Assembly (NCBI RefSeq): GCF_000281045.1 | Contig: NW_008246121.1 | Coordinates: 309,158-337,773, forward strand | DNA from: Saprolegnia diclina VS20 | Taxonomy: Eukaryota; Oomycota; Saprolegniomycetes; Saprolegniales; Saprolegniaceae | Direction: 5' to 3' | DNA: 28,616 nt | Shown: in pieces, positions 17,752 to 28,120 of the stretch | Position numbering within the stretch: the first letter of the stretch is position 1 | Layout: every line of letters starts with the position of its first letter | The notes under the pieces: generated by a model | Told to the model about the DNA's origin: nothing | The model's input: only the letters and a program-made list of their open reading frames with translations | Databases searched by the model: none | Made by a program: the position numbers and the translations under genes

Positions 17752-20386
17752 TTACGCAGTGGCTTTGAGCACGACGTTGATGATCTGGAGGGTGCTCGGG
17801 CGATCTTCCGGGTCGAACGCAAGGCACTGCTTGGCCAGCTCCAGGACCCACGGTGGCGTTGTCGCCGTCTCGAACGTTGGGGTAATCGCACCCGACGTCA
17901 CTTGGTGCATGATGAACTGCTGGTTCATCGGCTTGTTGGTGCGCGGGTTGATCATGTCGGCGTACGGCACACGGTGCGTCGAGTACTCGGACAGCAAGAC
18001 CCCTACCCCTTCTATAAAAACCTAGCCCCAAGAAAGAAAGCTGTACCAAACGAGTAGACGTCGGCGGCCGTCGAGTAGTCGTGGCCCGTAAAGATCTCGG
18101 GCGCCATCCACTGGTACGTGCCAATGCCGTTCGTAAGGGTCTCTTCGTCCATCTCGCGCGACTCGCCAAAGTCCGTGAGCTTGGTCCCCTAACCCCATCT
18201 TTCTCCGTGAGACATTGGCGTATATCGGTGGAGAGTAGACCTTCTTGGAGTCGAGGAGGACGTTGCGGGACTTGAGATCGCGGTGGATGATTGGTGTCTC
18301 AAACGTATGCAGGTACACAAGCCCTTGGACGACTTGCGCGATGCTCTCCTGCTTTTGGTGCCATGAGAAGGCTGCCGACGAGGTGGACGACAAGAACGAC
18401 CGCAGATCACCGCGGTCCATGTACTCGACGACGCACTCGAGGTCGGTCGGGCGCAGCCAGCTTGCACCAATGAGCGACACGGCGTACGGGCTGTTGATTC
18501 TACGCATGTACAGCATTGGAGTGCGTCCACATTGAGAATCGGAAGCGTGTGTACCGCGACATGAGGAGGATCTCAGCCGACATTTTCGCAATTGCTTTGG
18601 CCGACTTGTCCTTCGTGCGCTTGATCGCAACCGGTTGGCCCGCGTACGTCCCGAGCCAGACTTCGCCGTGCGCGCCAGCCGCCATGGGCGTATTGCCAAT
18701 GGCTCGAAGCTCACTGGGCTCGAGGCGGAGCATGCGGAGGACGTCGAGGTCGACGTTGACGTAGTGACGCGACTTGTCTCCGCCGGACGGAATCGAACCG
18801 GTTGGAAAGCCCGTGACGTCGACAGTGGCCGTGCCGGCCAACGTCCCTCGCGTGGAATACCGATGGTACACGGCGTCGGGGGTCGGTGGCACGGGCTTGC
18901 GCCGCTTCCAGAGGCACCACCAACCAAACAAAAGCACGAGCACGATCGCACTGGCCGAGACACCGACAACGAGACCGATGTCTACAAGGACCATGAGGGG
19001 TTGTAATTCCGCATCATGTTTCTTACTCGATGTTTCCAAAGGTGGTGACGTCGTTGGGACGGCCGTCGTAGGGGCTAGGGTACGTGGCTGGGGATCTACA
19101 TAACATGTCGTGCGACCCGTCGAGAGATCGCGCCGACTCTACCGGGAAGCACACATGCAGCAAAGTTGCGGCTTGCATCTTTCAAAGCCCAAAGCGGTCG
19201 AATGGTGCCGCCCGCTTGCGTGCACTTGGTCTCGTTCGGCTGGATCGTCATGTAGTCGTCAATCTCGTACCCAAGGCGGGTCGTTCGCGACGTGAGCTTT
19301 TCCAGCTCGTTGAGGACCTGGTACGTTGCATTCGAGACGGTAAATGTCGTGATTGAGCCCGTGATGCCACTAGACACAACGTGGTCTATCGCTTTTGTCA
19401 AGAAACGTACAAGTAATTTAACGACTTGGTGAACGAAACATTGGCGAACGTCGTGAGCAGGTTGCCAAAAATGGAGCTACTCAGAGCCACGTCGTCCTCT
19501 TTTCTAGCAAGTACGGTGCGTACAAGTAGACAAGGTTGGGGAGGTCGGCGTTGGCCACCTCTTCAATCTTGTTGCCGGCAAGGTTCCTACAGCGAGAGAT
19601 CCGTTGTCGTGCAGATTCAACACGAACGTACAAGGACCGCCACTTTGTGTTTGTAGGTGGCATTTTCGTCAAACCCACCAAGTCCAGACCCCTACGACTC
19701 GATGAGCTGCTTCCTCTCGTGCGTCGCCGTAGGTCCAGACAGCTTTGTGGGTGTCAGCGGCAGCGTGGCCGCGTTGAACGGGCCATTTCGCAGAGTACTA
19801 TCGGTCATGAGAACTCGACAAATGCGATGCGACGTACAAGCTATCGAGGGTCGGCGGCCACATGAAATCGGCTGCAAGTCCCGTGTACGTGTCGACTTTG
19901 CTACAGGCACATTGACTCAAGGAAGGAGCGCCGTGCATACAGTACCTACGTACACGAGCATGATTAGGGTTCCTCCTACAGACGCACGCACGTACAAGGT
20001 AAGAAGCGTCGGAGGCAGCTGCATGTACGTGACGTCGACGGGCGACGTTCCATCCCGGCCAATATACCTAGTCGTCAACAAAAATTTAGTGCGCAACTCG
20101 CAGACAAGCATGACGACACGTACAGATCCGTGAGCTTGGTGTAGCCGCTCATGTCGCCGACCGCCTCCACAGCGTACTGCATCGTCCCATCGGCCTGGAG
20201 CTTTGGCGTCGCCTTGCTGATCTCGGCGCACGTCGTTGGGTTCACAAGGCACGGGCCCGTCGACGTACACAGCGCATTGTCGACAAGGACCGATGTCACC
20301 GTTAGGGTGGCGTACGGACAGGACGCTGCTTGGACGCGCAAAATCGCGACAAGAGACGCCAATACCCCAACGAAGCGCGGGAGCAT
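17752..20386 (-). CDS. LRR receptor-like TKL kinase 4, multi-exon
   Basis: Minus strand, same architecture as kinases 1 and 3. First exon 20386-20124: signal peptide MLPRFVGVLASLVAILRVQA, then Cys cap (ASCPYATLTVTSVLVD..C..PCLVNPTTC). LRR exons follow at 20067-19996, 19900-19838 and onward (for example DVTYMQLPPTLLTL and GLAADFMWPPTLDSL), reaching NLAGNKIEEVANADLPNLVYL near 19500. Next come the module TKCTQAGGTIRPLWALKDAS..AACVLPG (about 19096-19390), a Thr/Pro stalk (TLAPTTAVPTTSPPLE), TM GLVVGVSASAIVLVLLFGWW and the basic KRRK. Kinase exons are 18499-18241, 18188-18047 and 18002-17752 (259, 142, 251 nt). HRDLKSRN, DFGES and MAPE are intact; the glycine loop is AAGAHGEVW. The C-terminus is one residue shorter than in the sister copies. 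Convergent with NCAPG2, stops 124 bases apart. Confidence 0.87.
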
Positions 20387-20406
20387 GGCGCACGTCTGGC
20401 AAAATG

Positions 20407-20414
20407 GAAATGAG
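20407..20414 (-). promoter_or_regulatory. Candidate Inr upstream of receptor kinase 4
   Basis: On the minus strand CTCATTTC fits the oomycete initiator pattern YTCANTYY and lies about 20 bases before the start codon at 20386. A near-identical TTCATTTC precedes the nucleotidyltransferase start. The short motif makes chance a real possibility. Confidence 0.3.
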
Positions 20415-20441
20415 CCAAGACTGCAAGTGTTAAACCCATAT

Positions 20442-20480
20442 GATTGCACACGGTTGTACAGTGTACAACCTCGTGCAATC
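20442..20480. repeat. 39-bp near-perfect palindrome
   Basis: Core arms GGTTGTACA and TGTACAACC around a single G (20452-20470) are perfectly complementary. The flanking 10 bases on each side (GATTGCACAC and TCGTGCAATC) pair at 8 of 10 positions. It lies about 60 bases upstream of the receptor kinase 4 start codon and directly at the left border of the dispersed repeat copy. Confidence 0.9.
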
Positions 20481-20695
20481 CCGGGCAGATGGCTCTGCGT
20501 CGCCTTCTCCGGCTCCTCGCTCAACACGAGTGGCCGCGCCAGCACCTTGTCCCGCGGATCGCGCTCCTGCCTCCGCCGGCCTAGATCAAAATCATCACCA
20601 GCGCCTACACAACTAAGAAAGTCCGACAATTTTATTTAGCGTAGATTTACGTATGTATTGTAATAGAAGACCCACTTCAACAACAACCCCGTGCA
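20478..20695 (+). mobile_element. 5'-truncated copy of the retroelement-like 3'-end repeat
   Basis: Closely matches about 3188-3400: GGCAGATGGCTCTGCGTCGC, CTCGCTCAACACGAGTGG, CACCTTGTCCCGCGGATCGC, CACCAGCGCCTACACAAC, GAAAGTCCGACAATTTTATT, TAGCGTAGATTTACGTAT, then CCCACTTCAACAACAAC. It carries an extra segment after GAGTGG and after the GCGCTCC block relative to the first copy. The coding part (WRVRNDR block) seen upstream of the first copy is absent here. Non-coding insertion. Confidence 0.7.
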
Positions 20696-21998
20696 CTCCG
20701 ATGGCTTCCAGCTGGCACGCTCTAACGCGCGTCCCCAACCCGGAACAGATGTCGTTTCCATTTCATTGCTAACGGGTGGCTTTGGAAACGGCCAGTTGGC
20801 AATGGAAACGGAGCTCCCCAACAGCGTTGCCAAACGTTGCCAATCAACAGCTGCCAGATCAACATTCCGACGATGGCGAGGCCCTCCACCGGTTCCAGGG
20901 CGACGCCAGCACTGACTAGGCCGTCCTACTGGCGGCCACGGGCCGCGCTTAGCTAGAGTCATCAAGGCAGTTCATGACTGTGCGAGGGAGCTAACCGCTT
21001 GTCAGCGGACAAAGCGACGCCTTGTGCAGATATGATTTGCCCAGATCGCTCAATGCGAGTGCTATCAGAGAGGTTCCTGCTACATCTGGGGTCTCTGTGT
21101 TGCAGGCATGGCTGTCCTCAACTGTAGAAAACTCCGAGCTGAGTTCTGACGGCGTTTTCATGCCTAGAATTCGCCCATTGCCCGTCGCATGGGCCTGTAA
21201 AACGATTGGAAATGCTGGCCGATAAAAACGACTGGCGAGTTTTTACAAATTTTTAGAAAGAAAAACGCCTTGTGGGGAAAACCGTTTAAAAAAATTGCTA
21301 TATTGAAGTATACAAACGACTGCTGGGGATGCTCGAACAGTTCAGCTTGTACTCCGCGAGGCACGCGCAAGCTCTGGTGGCAGCTCGACGCTCCTTTGTG
21401 TGTTCGCTGTGTCTGGTTTGGTCAAGCCATGCCCGGCCAATGCAAGCGTGTGTCGCTGGAGCGTTCGGACTCCAGGAAGCGAGGAGTCTAGAGTCTGGGT
21501 GTAGACAGGGTAGGGCTAGGTGCCATAGACGGATGATGTCAAGTAGCATACAAGACAGCGAGGGTGTTAACTACTCGGGCCAAGCACCCTCGCCGTGTTG
21601 TGACCGCCGAAGCCACCACGCTCGCCGGGATGCTCTGGTCGCGCTCACACTGCCACGCATCGCCGGTTAGCGCCCTTGTGCATCAAGAGTCTCGATCACG
21701 GATAGAGATGTCCAACGCATTACAAACGTCCAGACAGTAGAGAATGCCGGTGCACGCCTCGTTGCGAGCATTCGACCTTGTAGACGGGCTGTTTCTGGCA
21801 AGGCGGCGTCGTATCTGTGGGTCTACTAGTAGAGCTCACTCAGCGTCTCCACGATCGCCAACATAGCTTCAAGTAGCTCCCAGGATCTCATGCCATCCAG
21901 CTGACGTAGGGTTGTGGAATGTGTATACTTCTAATTACTACTGCCGAATAAGTGGCCTATATACGAGATCCTCTAGCGAGGCGGACCCATACGTGGTC
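20696..21998. other. Intergenic stretch, nothing recognised
   Basis: About 1.3 kb between the repeat copy and the 3' end of the nucleotidyltransferase gene. Open frames here (for example 21329-21670) are short and show no recognisable domain. No RNA gene or repeat was noted. Confidence 0.5.
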
Positions 21999-23615
21999 CT
22001 AATACGTCGTGCTGCCGTTGGTGGTCGTCGTCGTCGGGTGCAGAAGCTCGCGAATGCGAAGGTGTTCGTCTTGGCACAGCTTTTCGATCTCGGCCACGTC
22101 GGCTTCTTCGTTGAGCACGTAAATCTGCTCAAACGAGTGCACGTTCATGTCCAATGTCGTCTTCCACGCGTCGCCGCCGCAAATACTCAGATGCGACTCG
22201 ACGAGGAGGCGGTCGCCGTTCGGCAATAGCACGCCGACGAGCACCGTGCCGTCCGAGAGTTCGAGGCCGTTGACGTCTTCGCTCGTCACGTTGTAGAGGA
22301 CACAGCGCTTGGCCTTGATCGAGCGCGCCGTCACGTTGATCAAGATCGAGTCTTCGACGTCGACCGCGTCCGTCGCGACGCCGCTGAGCACACTGCGCAC
22401 GATGCGGCCGGTCGAGACCTTGGAGCCAAGCACGGCGACGTGGTCGGTCGTGACACTCGACCCGACCTCGCTCCACTGCAGCGGGTCTTGGATACCGAGG
22501 AAGCTGCGGAGGCACGACGCTTCCGTGGTGCTTTCCGTCACGAGGCAGTTGTTCTTGAGGTACAGCTTGAGCTGGCCATAGTCCCACCAGTAAGCCGCGC
22601 TGCCGACGTCAATGCAGCCAAAGAGCCCGAGCTTCTCGCGGCGCGAGTTGTAAAAGCGCTGCAGCATCGACTGCATGCGCTCGTAGTGGCGGCGCGAAAA
22701 GTCGGCCGACGTGCCCTTCTGCGTCATGACCTCGACGTACGCCGTCAAGGGCAGCGTGAACGGCATCCAAAAGTGCGGGTCCGTGTCGAGCTTGCCTTCC
22801 TTCTGCGAGAGTTCTTGAGCAAACTCGTCGAGGAGGCTGACGAGCATGTCATGGTCGACGCTAAAGCTGCCAAGGCTCGTACCGACGCTCTTGAGGTGGC
22901 CAAAGTCGGCGAGGAGACGCAGCGCGGTCGCGTGGCTCACCTTGTCGACCTGCGCGGCTTGGTTGTCGGCGTTGACGGCGATGAGGCCATACTTTTCAAG
23001 GCCCTTGTCGTGCCACTCTTGCGCGCTCGGCATCGGCGCAAGCGTCGCGAGAATGTCAATGTGGTGCACGGGCGTGTAGTGCACGGCGGCGCTCGGGATG
23101 AAGACCTGGTCGCCCCAAAACACCGAGAGACGGCCGCGGCGCGACGCCGCGTACACACCCGTTTGCTTGATGACGGCCTCGAGGATCGTCATGGGCACAT
23201 ACGTGTCGTCAATCTTGAGCATCGCCGGCAGCTTGACGCCCGGCTTGTTGTTGTTTTCCGAGCCGGGCAGCGGCGCGAGGCGCGTGCCCTTGCCCGCCGT
23301 GTGGTAGAGCGCGACCGAGATGCGGCTCGCCTTGAGCTCTTCGGTGAGGTCGAACGCCGGGCCATACAAGGCCTTGCCCTCGGCGACGGCCTTTTGATAG
23401 GCGTAGAGCGTGCCAAGGCCGTTGCCGGCGCCGCCGACCCAGTCTTCGTGGACGGTAATGACCTTCATGTCGAGCGGCGAGATGGTGCCACGCGTGGCCA
23501 TGAGGCGCTTCTGCCAGTACGCGGCCTGGAAGGGCGTCGAGCAGCAGACGACGACCACGTCGTAGCCGAGGAGCGAGTTCATCAAGCCAATGTTGGCCTC
23601 CGTCATCGTGCTCAT
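21999..23615 (-). CDS. Sugar-1-phosphate nucleotidyltransferase-like protein
   Basis: Intronless, 538 aa, start ATG at 23615 (MSTMTEANIGLMNSLLGYDV). An N-terminal Rossmann-like half begins VVVVCCSTPFQAAYWQKRL. The signature loop ALYHTAGKGTRLAPLPGSEN followed by NNKPGVKLP resembles the nucleotide-binding G-x-G-T-R-L...K loop of NDP-sugar pyrophosphorylases. VFWGDQVFIP fits the Asp-containing metal and nucleotide contact strand (the 'GDQ' position). The C-terminal third has short hydrophobic repeats (SSVTTDHVAVLGSKV, SVLSGVATDAVDVEDSILIN, RSIKAKRCVLYNV) typical of a left-handed beta-helix. It likely makes an NDP-sugar in the cytosol; the sugar and nucleotide cannot be told. The C-terminus is low-complexity Thr/Ser. 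Codon use is strongly GC-biased, the usual sign of a well-expressed gene in such genomes. Confidence 0.8.
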   Translation of the reverse strand: MSTMTEANIGLMNSLLGYDVVVVCCSTPFQAAYWQKRLMATRGTISPLDMKVITVHEDWVGGAGNGLGTLYAYQKAVAEGKALYGPAFDLTEELKASRISVALYHTAGKGTRLAPLPGSENNNKPGVKLPAMLKIDDTYVPMTILEAVIKQTGVYAASRRGRLSVFWGDQVFIPSAAVHYTPVHHIDILATLAPMPSAQEWHDKGLEKYGLIAVNADNQAAQVDKVSHATALRLLADFGHLKSVGTSLGSFSVDHDMLVSLLDEFAQELSQKEGKLDTDPHFWMPFTLPLTAYVEVMTQKGTSADFSRRHYERMQSMLQRFYNSRREKLGLFGCIDVGSAAYWWDYGQLKLYLKNNCLVTESTTEASCLRSFLGIQDPLQWSEVGSSVTTDHVAVLGSKVSTGRIVRSVLSGVATDAVDVEDSILINVTARSIKAKRCVLYNVTSEDVNGLELSDGTVLVGVLLPNGDRLLVESHLSICGGDAWKTTLDMNVHSFEQIYVLNEEADVAEIEKLCQDEHLRIRELLHPTTTTTNGSTTY

Positions 23616-23630
23616 CGGGGCTGGCGGCTC

Positions 23631-23638
23631 GAAATGAA
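23631..23638 (-). promoter_or_regulatory. Candidate Inr upstream of the nucleotidyltransferase
   Basis: Minus-strand TTCATTTC fits YTCANTYY and lies about 16 bases before the ATG at 23615. A short leader is common in oomycete genes. Weak evidence, since the motif is short. Confidence 0.3.
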
Positions 23639-25245
23639 AATGCCAAGGGCCCCACGAAGTGGCTGCAGTTACTTACCACCCCGACTAAGTGCGGATTCGA
23701 CACCGTCCCGTGACGTGGCGGAACGTTCAACGAACGCACTTAAACGGGTGTCTAAAAACACGCTCCTTTGGCCACCTTATATTTTCTCATTGCCAGGCCT
23801 GTCGCCGCCCACCTGCGATGAAGCAAGACGGCCGCGAGGCTAGAGGACAATGCACGTATAGCCCTGCGAAGGACGCGTCGCTAAAGGTAGTCGCGACGTG
23901 GACATGGACGTGGCGGTGCAGAGTCAGCATCGGGTGATGCTCAACTTTGAGCGTGCGTCATGCAAACATCGGACCACTCTTCCTATTTGCTTGGCCTTTT
24001 TTCAGTGGATTTCGGGTCGGTCCAATCGGCAATAGGTAGCGATGACGTGGCAGAGTCCAACGCGGTGCGAACCGCGAGGCGTGTCGCGCTGTCGGCCACT
24101 TCGGTCCTGCCCCGCGACGCTATACTAGACAGTTTGACATTGTCGATGCCATGAGTCCGCTATGCGCGGCTCGCGGCGTACTGGCCGCGGGATAGCGTGG
24201 TCGGGCGAGAAGGGACGGGAGTCAGCCCGCCCCTTTTTCTGTGACGCACGCTTGGGTGCGATTAGCCAGGGGGTTTCTGCTTTCGTAGCCAATCAGCGTG
24301 CTTCCTTTGTGGTGACGCCTGCGACGTGCTGGACACCAAGTGTCATTTCTACCCCACGATCGACAGGCCTATACACGGTACAGTCGCTACATGCTCCTTT
24401 CGCGACTACACGATTATAGTCGATGGTGCTATACTAACTACGTGCTATCCCACCGCCAGCGACAACAGAATGTCTGTGTTCCTGTGGTAGAGCTGCCGCC
24501 ATGGCCAGGCGCCATCGACTTTGCCTTTTCCATACGGCAAAGTCGCTGGACAGGACAGGCGTGGAGGTGCTTTCCCTGGAAACGGACCCGCGTGGCCACA
24601 TGTAGCCAATCAAAACGAGGTGCATCGCGCGCGTAATGCCATGTGGCACTACTGGAATGAAAAAAAGGACCTCCGTTAGTGCGCCACGTCACCGCCTGTC
24701 GAGGTCGCCACGGATGTCCTTACAGAGACACGACGTGAGTGGTGTCGACCTGCGATCGAGCTGCCAGTCGAGATTCCTGGCGGCAAGAACAACAAGGTTC
24801 GCGCGACCATGGTGCAGGCTCGCGACAATACGCCGAAGCCGTGCTCGTGCTCGTCACAGTGCCATGCGGTTGGCTCTTGCCGTCGACGACCGGCCAGAGC
24901 GTGTCTCTGTAGGGACGACGATGACGATTGAACGATGCCTGCTGCGAAGCGCGCCTCGCGACGACGCTGCTTTCTGCGCGCGACGAACAGCACGAACGTC
25001 TGGGTCCCGCGAAGCACCAAGCACACGTCGCGCTTCGTGATGGGGTACGCCGGCGCTACTGCCTGTGTCTTGTCCGTGGCACTGCGACCTGCCTCCAAGA
25101 TGGATGTGGATCGACGCATCCCTTCTAGAGCGCCTGCACGACCGTCCAGAGACTCGGGTGGGGTCGCACCAGACGACGACGGCCCGTGCAACGCATAAGG
25201 TGTGCTGGTATGCTGCTCGTCCGGGACCTCTCGGGATACGGAGCA

Positions 25246-25623
25246 TCATCCCGCGACGATGGACCCATTGCATGGTTTGATGTGCGGCTTGTATGCTCGG
25301 GATGCGACACCAATGACGCTCCAAGTTTGTTTGACACGAGCGGGCGTGGCGGATGCGGACAGAGCGCGCTGCATACCATAGTTCATGCCTTTATACACAT
25401 GCTTCGCGTTATCTCGGTGATGACAAGACTTTGTAGAAACTAGCAACTTTGATGCCTTCACGCGCTTGCCGGGCGTAGCTGCGCCAGTGACAGCGTCGTC
25501 TGCGTGTCTTACTGTTTTGAAATCATTTTGCCCAAGCATTAACCGTTGAGCGTCATTTAGGCACGGAGGCATGGCATGCATCAGAAGGGTTTCCTTCACA
25601 CGATACAAGCTCCTATACTTCAT
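25246..25623 (-). CDS. Unidentified open frame (weak)
   Basis: 125 codons, ATG to stop, on the same strand as the DUF2306 gene and downstream of it. Basic, no signal peptide or membrane helix, with mixed-charge stretches (for example TVRHADDAVTGAATPGKRVK). I recognise no family. Base composition is less GC-rich than in the neighbouring genes. It may be a chance frame or a decayed element. Confidence 0.2.
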   Translation of the reverse strand: MKYRSLYRVKETLLMHAMPPCLNDAQRLMLGQNDFKTVRHADDAVTGAATPGKRVKASKLLVSTKSCHHRDNAKHVYKGMNYGMQRALSASATPARVKQTWSVIGVASRAYKPHIKPCNGSIVAG

Positions 25624-25714
25624 CTCTGCTTGCCTTTGAGTGTCATCCAGATGTCTATTGAACTAGACCCTTCGGCTCTATGTACATCAACAATGGTCAT
25701 GAGCAATGGTGTCC

Positions 25715-26463
25715 TCACAAAAAGCGCTTGTGACGTTGGGCAAGAAGGGCGAGGAGCCCAATGCCAGCGGCGACGACGACCGCGGCGCCGTTCCACCAGT
25801 CGGGAATCGCCATATCCAGTACGAAACGGGGAAAGCGCATCCAGAGCGGAATGCAGCAGCCGTGAAAGAAGACGGCCGACATGAAGACTTGGTGCTTGGG
25901 AATATCGTTTTGCCGGACATAGTACCAGCCCAGTGCCTGCGCGGCCAATTGCAGTCTACAAAGCCCAGTCAGTTGACAGGCAACTTGTAAAATCAAAAGA
26001 GGAAAGAGTGTCGTACGCGCCGCCGATGGAAATCCCAATGCTAAAGCCGACGTTGTTTGGGTTGTAGCGCTCGACCCATGCCGCGTAAAACCCGGACGAC
26101 GCCGAGAGAGCGCCCGAGAGCATGGCAGCTCGACCGAGCACCTTGTGCACACTACGGTAGAGCGGTCCTAGCCCATAAAACATTCGGGCTGGAGGGTAAA
26201 AATACACTAGTATCGTTGGTACCGTGAGAGGGTGTATGGAAGAGGTTCCAAATACAAATCCACGAAATCAATCCACACGTGACCAAATGCAGAGCAAATG
26301 CTGGGCCGACGGGCGCGGATGACGGCGGCGGAAGTGCGCCAAGGAGGATGCCGAGGCCGCAGTAGACCGTAAACCAAAGTGAGAGCACAGCGCTGAGTAA
26401 CCACCACAGCGATAGGTTGCCGTCGTAGAGCGCTCGGTTGAGACGGTCCGGCACCACAATCAT
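25715..26463 (-). CDS. DUF2306 multi-pass membrane protein, 3 exons
   Basis: Likely exons on the minus strand: 26463-26223, 26188-26017, 25955-25715. They total 654 nt (217 aa), open at both joins. Residues: MIVVPDRLNRALYDG, then hydrophobic helices SLWWLLSAVLSLWFTVYCGL and ALHLVTCGLISWICIWNLF. After these the family signature: RSVHKVLGRAAMLSGALSAS with SGFYAAW, then QALGWYYVRQNDIPKHQVFM and AVFFHGCCIPLWMRFP, and a last helix AAVVVAAGIGLLALLA. This layout (conserved 'H(R/K)..GR' helix, R..D...H..(W/F)M motif) is that of DUF2306, an integral membrane family of unknown function. The first intron is only 34 nt (26189-26222); the second is 61 nt. The start is the first ATG of the frame; upstream of it the frame has only a CTG. 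Confidence 0.78.
26189..26222 (-). other. Ultra-short intron (34 nt) of the DUF2306 gene
   Basis: GTACCA donor and CTCCAG acceptor. Removing it joins TPSHG to ARMFYGLGPLYRSVHK without disturbing the frame. Among the shortest introns in the window; the kinase and condensin introns are mostly 43-54 nt. Confidence 0.6.
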
Positions 26464-26719
26464 CCCGCGCAGCAAAAGCCAGTGCTAGTATGACAAGACG
26501 GTCGCAGCAATTTGCAATGCACAGAGAGGTCGCGTCTGGACTTCGCTGGCATTCGAAAGTGGCTCTGAACCGAACCAATCATGGCCACGCGATTTTGCCT
26601 GTAGTCATCAAGATGCGAGGCTAATTTGGGCATCAGTCTATAGCAAGTGCCTCTAGGATACGCTTATGGATCGCTGCCTCTTGAGAGCTTGTCACGACCA
26701 CTCTCTGAACTAGACTCTG

Positions 26720-27290
26720 GTTAGCCCCGCTCAGACGTCTGCGACTTGCTCCGCAAATTGTCGAGCGACCGCGGGGGTATCCGTCGCGATCGACGCAAAA
26801 AGCTCCCACAATGATGCTTCAGGGCTTCCAGACCTTCCCAAACGTCGCGCACGTTGTTCAAGGCCTCGTCTACCTCCACGCATTCGAAACCCCAATCATC
26901 GGCAGCGATCTCAAATTTCGCAACGCCCTCGATTTCAAGAAGGTCAACAACCCCTCTACCCTTGCTTGGCATCACGGTTGAAATGTGGTTAGGGTATCAA
27001 ACTCACGGACTTTGGCGAGTCGCGTTAGATGGACGAAGAGACCCTTACGAACGGCATTGGCACGTACCAGTGGATGGCGCCCGAGATCTTTACAGGCCAC
27101 GACTACTCAACCGCCGTCGACGTCTACCCGCTTGGTACCTTCTTAGGGCTAGGTTTAAAGGAGGGTTAGGTGTCTTGTTGTCCGAGTCCTCGATATACTC
27201 CGTACCGTACGCCGACATGATCAACCCGCGCGCCCAAAAGCCTGTGAACCAGCAGTTTATCATGCATCAAGTCCTGGCGGGGCAGCTCAC
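26720..27290 (+). pseudogene. Dead receptor-kinase fragment
   Basis: Starts inside the kinase domain (a GDLRSFLSS-like stretch, then VVQGLVYLHAFETPII) and ends after MHQVLAGQLT near 27290. The catalytic loop HRDLKSRN has become GSDLKFRN. The DFG exon contains TAG in place of the GAG after ESR (near 27028). The intron between the APE exon and the last exon is still recognisable (CTTAGGGCTAGGTTT). Signal peptide, LRRs and TM are absent. From about 26995 onward the nucleotide sequence is almost the same as in the functional copies, while the part before it is strongly diverged. Not functional as a kinase. Confidence 0.88.
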
Positions 27291-28120
27291 CGGATGTCCT
27301 TTCATCACACGGGGAGCGTCAAGGGATACTCTATTGTTGACGGCATACTCTCAAGACTGCCGCGCGTTAGAGTTCGCTCGTCCAGCGCTGGCAGCGTTGA
27401 GAGCACTCCAAACACACTGCTAAATCTACGTCTACATCCATGCTGTCGAGGGTGAGCGCAGCGGCGCGACGTGGCGAAGCTGCAACAACGGCATCACCGC
27501 GGGCATGTCGGCTTGGGGAATCAAATCCTGTACGCTTTCGAGACGGGCGAAATGCGACATGACAACGACGAGCAGCGCAAGTAGCCCGGCATCGCAGAGG
27601 TCCAACTGGAGATGCGAGAACACGCTGATCGTGGACGTACTTTGCCCGTGGCGAGGCCGACAACGCACCGGCGGTGAAGGTGCAGCGAGTGCCCGAGACC
27701 AGCGCTCTGCAAAGCCCGACGCGAGCCACCGGCTACAAAGATAGGTTTCAAATTGGGGACACTAGATGGGATATGATCGAGGTGGACAGAGACAGGAGTG
27801 TGATCCGCGGTGGACCGAGTCTTGTGTAGGAGCAACTAGTCCAACGGATGATTTGGGTGTTTTGCGCGCGTAGGAAGTCGAAACGACCTTGTCGCGAAGG
27901 GGCGTATCTTGCGAGCCGTCGTAGAGCTAGAATTCTAGATCTCGACTCCTACTAAGCAACCCGCGTCACCCGAGGTCCTGGCAGTAATGAAGGCATTACG
28001 CCCACTGCAGCTCGCCATTGTGAGATATTATCTGTTCAAATCGACTATCCATTTCAACAAGAACAAAACATGGCCCTTAATTTAGCAGACAAACCGGCGA
28101 GTGTGCAACTTTTCCCGACG
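27291..28120. other. Intergenic stretch with a possible LRR-like remnant
   Basis: About 830 bases with no complete gene. The minus-strand frame 27432-27668 includes FSHLQLDLCDAGLLALLVVV and HFARLESVQDLI, which vaguely resemble the leucine spacing of ribonuclease-inhibitor-type LRRs. There is no matching upstream exon, so at most a fragment. Confidence 0.3.

Larger units (their letters stand above)
23616..25714. other. Long intergenic stretch without supported genes
   Basis: About 2.1 kb upstream of the nucleotidyltransferase. Open frames on both strands are short and overlapping, with no family I recognise. Two CCAAT-containing stretches (AGCCAATCAG near 24290, AGCCAATCAA near 24605) are visible. 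The best candidate is the minus-strand frame at 25246-25623, listed separately. A 171-codon minus frame at 24676-25191 has no recognisable content. Confidence 0.5.

Noticed and set aside
22440-23843. 467-codon open frame on the plus strand
   Set aside because: It is antisense to the nucleotidyltransferase, arginine- and alanine-rich from GC-biased codons, and has no recognisable domain.
24676-25191. 171-codon minus-strand frame
   Set aside because: No family, overlaps other frames of similar quality, arginine/serine-rich composition typical of chance frames in GC-rich DNA.
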